This document shows positions 61,698-64,000 of a stretch of 64,000 nucleotides of DNA, in pieces; the stretch's first letter is position 1; the number at the start of each line of letters is the position of its first letter. Where the stretch lies: assembly GCA_903895255.1 (NCBI GenBank), contig CAITTG010000052.1, positions 1-64,000 of the forward strand, written 5' to 3'. The DNA comes from an uncultured Verrucomicrobia subdivision 3 bacterium. GTDB taxonomy: Bacteria > Verrucomicrobiota > Verrucomicrobiia > Limisphaerales > UBA11358. The translations under genes and the position numbers were made by a program. The notes beneath the pieces were generated by a model. It was not told the DNA's origin. It did no database searches and was given only the letters and a program-made list of their open reading frames with translations.

Positions 61698-63692
61698 TTA
61701 ATAGGCGCGGATGGTGCCTTCGTGGTTGAGGGGCAGGAACTGGCCGTTGCCGACGTATTGGAGTTCGAGGGCGGAGAGGGCGCCGCCCACGAGATACCCG
61801 GTGGTGCCGGCGGTGGTGGTGGAGCCTTGGGCGGAGGTCCAGAGGTTGCCGTCGCTGGCGGCGGCCACCAGTTTGCTGCCATCGGCGGAGCAGGCGACCG
61901 CGGTCCATTGGGCGTTGGTGGCGCCACTCTGGGTCCAGGTGTAACCGGTGTTGGCGGAGGTGGTCACATAACCGGGGCCGTTGTAAGCGGCGGCCAGCCG
62001 GGAGCCGTCACTGGAGGAGGCGATGGATTTCCAGGCCACCAAATTGGCCTGGTTTTGCTGATTCCACGTCACGCCACCGTTGGCCGAGGTGTAAATGCCG
62101 CCGCCGGTGACAGTGGCGACGAGGTTGGAACCATCGGCCGAGGAGGCGACGGCGGACCATTTTTTCAGTCCGGCGGAGGTGTTGGTCGCGCCGGAGACGT
62201 AAATGTAACCCCCATTGCCGCCGGTGGAGGTGGCCACCAATTTGGTGCCATCGGCGGAGCAGGCCAGGCCGGTGAAGGCGATGGAACCACTGGTGTAGGC
62301 GGACCAGGAGGCGCCGGAATTGGAGGAGAGGTAAATCAGGCCGTTGTAACTGGCCACAAACATTTTGGTGCCATCAGCGGAGCAGGCGCTGGCAATCCAG
62401 GGGGCCGCGCCGATGTAGGAGGTCCAGGAGGCGCCGGAATTGGCGGAAACGTACACCAGGCCCGAATGGCCGGCGGTGTCGCCGGCGGTGGCGAGGAGGT
62501 GGGTGCCATCGGCGGAGGAAGCAACGGAGGACCAGTATTGAGCGCCGACGCTGGTGGCGGTGGGGGTCCAATTAACGCCGGAATTCACGGAGAGGTAGAG
62601 GGTGCCAGCCGTGGAGCTGCTGGTCCCGGCGATCAGGTGGGTGCCATCGGAGGAGGAGGCGGCGCAGGTCCAGTTGCCAAAGCCGGGTCCGGCACGCTGG
62701 ATCCAGTTCTGGCCGATGCTGCTGGCGAGGTTGCCGGCGAGGATTTGCTGGCCGGCGTTTTGGGCGAGGATCCAGCCGGCGGCGCCCGCCCCGGCGACTT
62801 TGAAGGTGTCGCCGACACTGGGATTGGCGGGGAGGGTGATGGTGACGGCGGTGGTGTTGTTGGTAACGATGAAGCCGAGGTTGGAACCGGCCTGGGCGGT
62901 GGTGCCGTTGACGGTGAGCCAGAAGAACGCGCCGGGGACGTTGGTGAGGCCATGGCCGCTGCCGGTGAATTGCACGGCGGTGACGTTGGTGAGGAAATTG
63001 GCGTTGTTATAAACGAGCGGGACATTGGTGGAGAGGTTGCTGTCGGGCAGCGTGCCGGTGAGGCTGGTGGCGGGAATGGCGGTCAGGTTGGAGCCGGTGC
63101 CGGAGAAGGTGCCGAACGCGGAGCCGTTGAAGGTGCCATTCAGGGTGCCGCCCAGCACGTTCGCGGTATTGGTGGCGGTGACGACGCCGCGAAAGGTGTT
63201 GGCGCCGGTAAAGACCTGGTTGCTGGTCAGCAGGGCGACGTTGGTGGAGAGGAAACCGATGGGGATGGTTCCGGAAATATTGGTGGCGGGCAGGGGTTGG
63301 CTGAGCTGGACGGCGTTGGAGGCATTCAGCGACTGGAGGGCGTAGGGCGTGGAGGTGAACGGCTGGTTGGGGACGAGGGCGGTGTAGGCCCCCGTGCTGC
63401 CATTGGTGCGCACGGCGATTTCGAGGAAGCGGGGGGAGCCGGGGAAGGCGGTGGCGCCGAAATCGACCGTGGTGAGGAACAGGCCGTTGGTGACGCCCAC
63501 CGGAGCGTTGGTCACGGGGCCGGCGACGAGGTTGGTGTTGAGGTCAAGGAGGCGGAACCGCAGGTCGAAATTACCGGTGGCGAGGGCACCGCCGGTGGCG
63601 AGGCGGCCCTGATAGGTAAAGGCGGTGGTTTGGGCCGAACCGACTTGCAAACAGAGTGCCAGGGCAGCCAGCAGGCCGAGTTTGAAATTCAT
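61698..63692 (-). CDS. secreted protein with BNR/Asp-box sialidase-like repeats and Verrucomicrobiota-type N-terminal domain
   Basis: A 664-residue exported protein. A signal peptide is at residues 1-20 (ending VGSAQ). FTYQGRLATGGALATGNFDL near residue 25-44 starts a domain common in large Verrucomicrobiota secreted proteins. The middle shows many T-N and N-G-T units typical of tail-spike-like adhesins. From about 350 onward there are repeated Asp-box-like units (SSDGTHLIAGT, SSADGTHLLATAG, SADGTKMFVASYN, each followed by a SxNSGxxW unit), as in BNR/sialidase propellers, but without the catalytic residues of sialidases. It probably binds or displays rather than cleaves. Start ATG at 63692. 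Confidence 0.78.
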   Translation of the reverse strand: MNFKLGLLAALALCLQVGSAQTTAFTYQGRLATGGALATGNFDLRFRLLDLNTNLVAGPVTNAPVGVTNGLFLTTVDFGATAFPGSPRFLEIAVRTNGSTGAYTALVPNQPFTSTPYALQSLNASNAVQLSQPLPATNISGTIPIGFLSTNVALLTSNQVFTGANTFRGVVTATNTANVLGGTLNGTFNGSAFGTFSGTGSNLTAIPATSLTGTLPDSNLSTNVPLVYNNANFLTNVTAVQFTGSGHGLTNVPGAFFWLTVNGTTAQAGSNLGFIVTNNTTAVTITLPANPSVGDTFKVAGAGAAGWILAQNAGQQILAGNLASSIGQNWIQRAGPGFGNWTCAASSSDGTHLIAGTSSSTAGTLYLSVNSGVNWTPTATSVGAQYWSSVASSADGTHLLATAGDTAGHSGLVYVSANSGASWTSYIGAAPWIASACSADGTKMFVASYNGLIYLSSNSGASWSAYTSGSIAFTGLACSADGTKLVATSTGGNGGYIYVSGATNTSAGLKKWSAVASSADGSNLVATVTGGGIYTSANGGVTWNQQNQANLVAWKSIASSSDGSRLAAAYNGPGYVTTSANTGYTWTQSGATNAQWTAVACSADGSKLVAAASDGNLWTSAQGSTTTAGTTGYLVGGALSALELQYVGNGQFLPLNHEGTIRAY

Positions 63693-64000
63693 GCTATAGT
63701 TTTACCACACTTTGGCGGAGGCACAAGGCGGGAACGGGGGGAAAGGCGTAAGGGGGATAAGGTTAAACTTCAAAATCCAAACTTCAATATTCAGAGAAAC
63801 TTCAAACTTCAAACTGGGGAAAGTCTACGGTCCAAGGTCTAATGTCTAAAGTCGGGGAGGGGGTGACGAGTGACGGGTGGCGAGTGACGAGGGGAAAGCG
63901 GAAAGCGGAAACGATGGGGAAAAGTCCAAGGTCCAAGGTCTAATGTCTGAAGGCGAGGTACGAGGGGGCGGGCGGAGAGAAAATTAACGCAAAGGCGCGG
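63693..64000. other. 308-bp intergenic, repeats to the window edge
   Basis: 63764-63818 TTCAAA words, 63823-63892 ten heptamers (GTCTACG, GTCCAAG, GTCTAAT, GTCTAAA, GTCGGGG, AGGGGGT, GACGAGT, GACGGGT, GGCGAGT, GACGAGG), another GTCCAAG group at about 63925 and GCAAAGGC at 63989. No gene recognised; the module continues past the edge. Confidence 0.75.

Noticed and set aside
61506..63842. 778-residue plus-strand ORF
   Set aside because: Antisense to the secreted Asp-box protein; the Gly/Ala-rich text is a shadow of Ser/Thr/Asn codons and the ORF starts within repeat DNA.

Overview
The window looks like a piece of a high-GC Verrucomicrobiota chromosome, probably near Pedosphaera/Limisphaerales. 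This is inferred from gene style, not from a marker tree. The clues are a DUF1559-style pseudopilin, very large Asn/Thr-rich secreted proteins with MBG and autotransporter-type repeats, a 'FTYQGRL' secreted protein, a Gly/Arg-rich protein next to recA, and intergenic DNA full of short-word repeats. No rRNA, tRNA, phage, IS element or CRISPR array was recognised. LAYOUT. 1-4.3 kb: nucleoside salvage (5'-truncated purine nucleoside phosphorylase, cytidine deaminase), a LysR regulator with a clear terminator, Ppx/GppA phosphatase and an atypical SDR. 4.3-5.6 kb: a Fic protein preceded by a small protein carrying a Fic-inhibitory motif, then two tiny envelope proteins. 6.4-10.5 kb: recA, a Gly/Arg-rich protein of unknown function and a DEAD-box RNA helicase. 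10.7-21.3 kb: three large secreted minus-strand proteins (GH-A hydrolase, GH30 hydrolase with beta-repeat and Ig-like regions, VCBS/FG-GAP-like protein with MBG domains). 21.7-24.2 kb: PhoU, an AraC regulator and a pseudopilin. 24.4-35.6 kb: tex, serA, a parvulin, a coiled-coil protein, an FmdB zinc ribbon, a secreted protein, a U32 peptidase and a Cys-less rhodanese. 35.7-40.3 kb: a promoter and structured non-coding leader, then a nucleotidyltransferase and a large GHMP-kinase/pyrophosphorylase fusion. 40.4-45.4 kb: a PocR-AraC regulator, a histidine kinase/response regulator pair, FKBP, TPR and KamA. 45.5-53.8 kb (minus): nucleotidyltransferase, arabinokinase-like GHMP kinase, DUF2127, glyS, then fabH, plsX, rpmF, yceD and coaD in the usual fatty-acid/ribosome order, with a 43-bp repeat array between yceD and rpmF. 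54-57.3 kb: CHASE2 cyclase and FecR. 57.8-63.7 kb: an HNH endonuclease, an O-antigen ligase/TPR protein and an Asp-box secreted protein, separated by composite short-repeat modules. HOW THE PARTS RELATE. Housekeeping blocks (nucleotide salvage, recA, serA, glyS, fatty-acid start genes) alternate with a polysaccharide and surface programme: secreted glycosidases, kinase/pyrophosphorylase pairs that could recycle released sugars into nucleotide sugars, and an O-antigen ligase. The most unusual material is non-coding. It comprises the 43-bp array with covarying hairpin arms, the leader at 35.76-35.95 kb, and heptamer repeats that stay in one 7-bp phase while changing word. Most genes left of 45.45 kb are on plus and most to the right are on minus, and the plus strand goes from C-rich to G-rich over roughly 37-45 kb.
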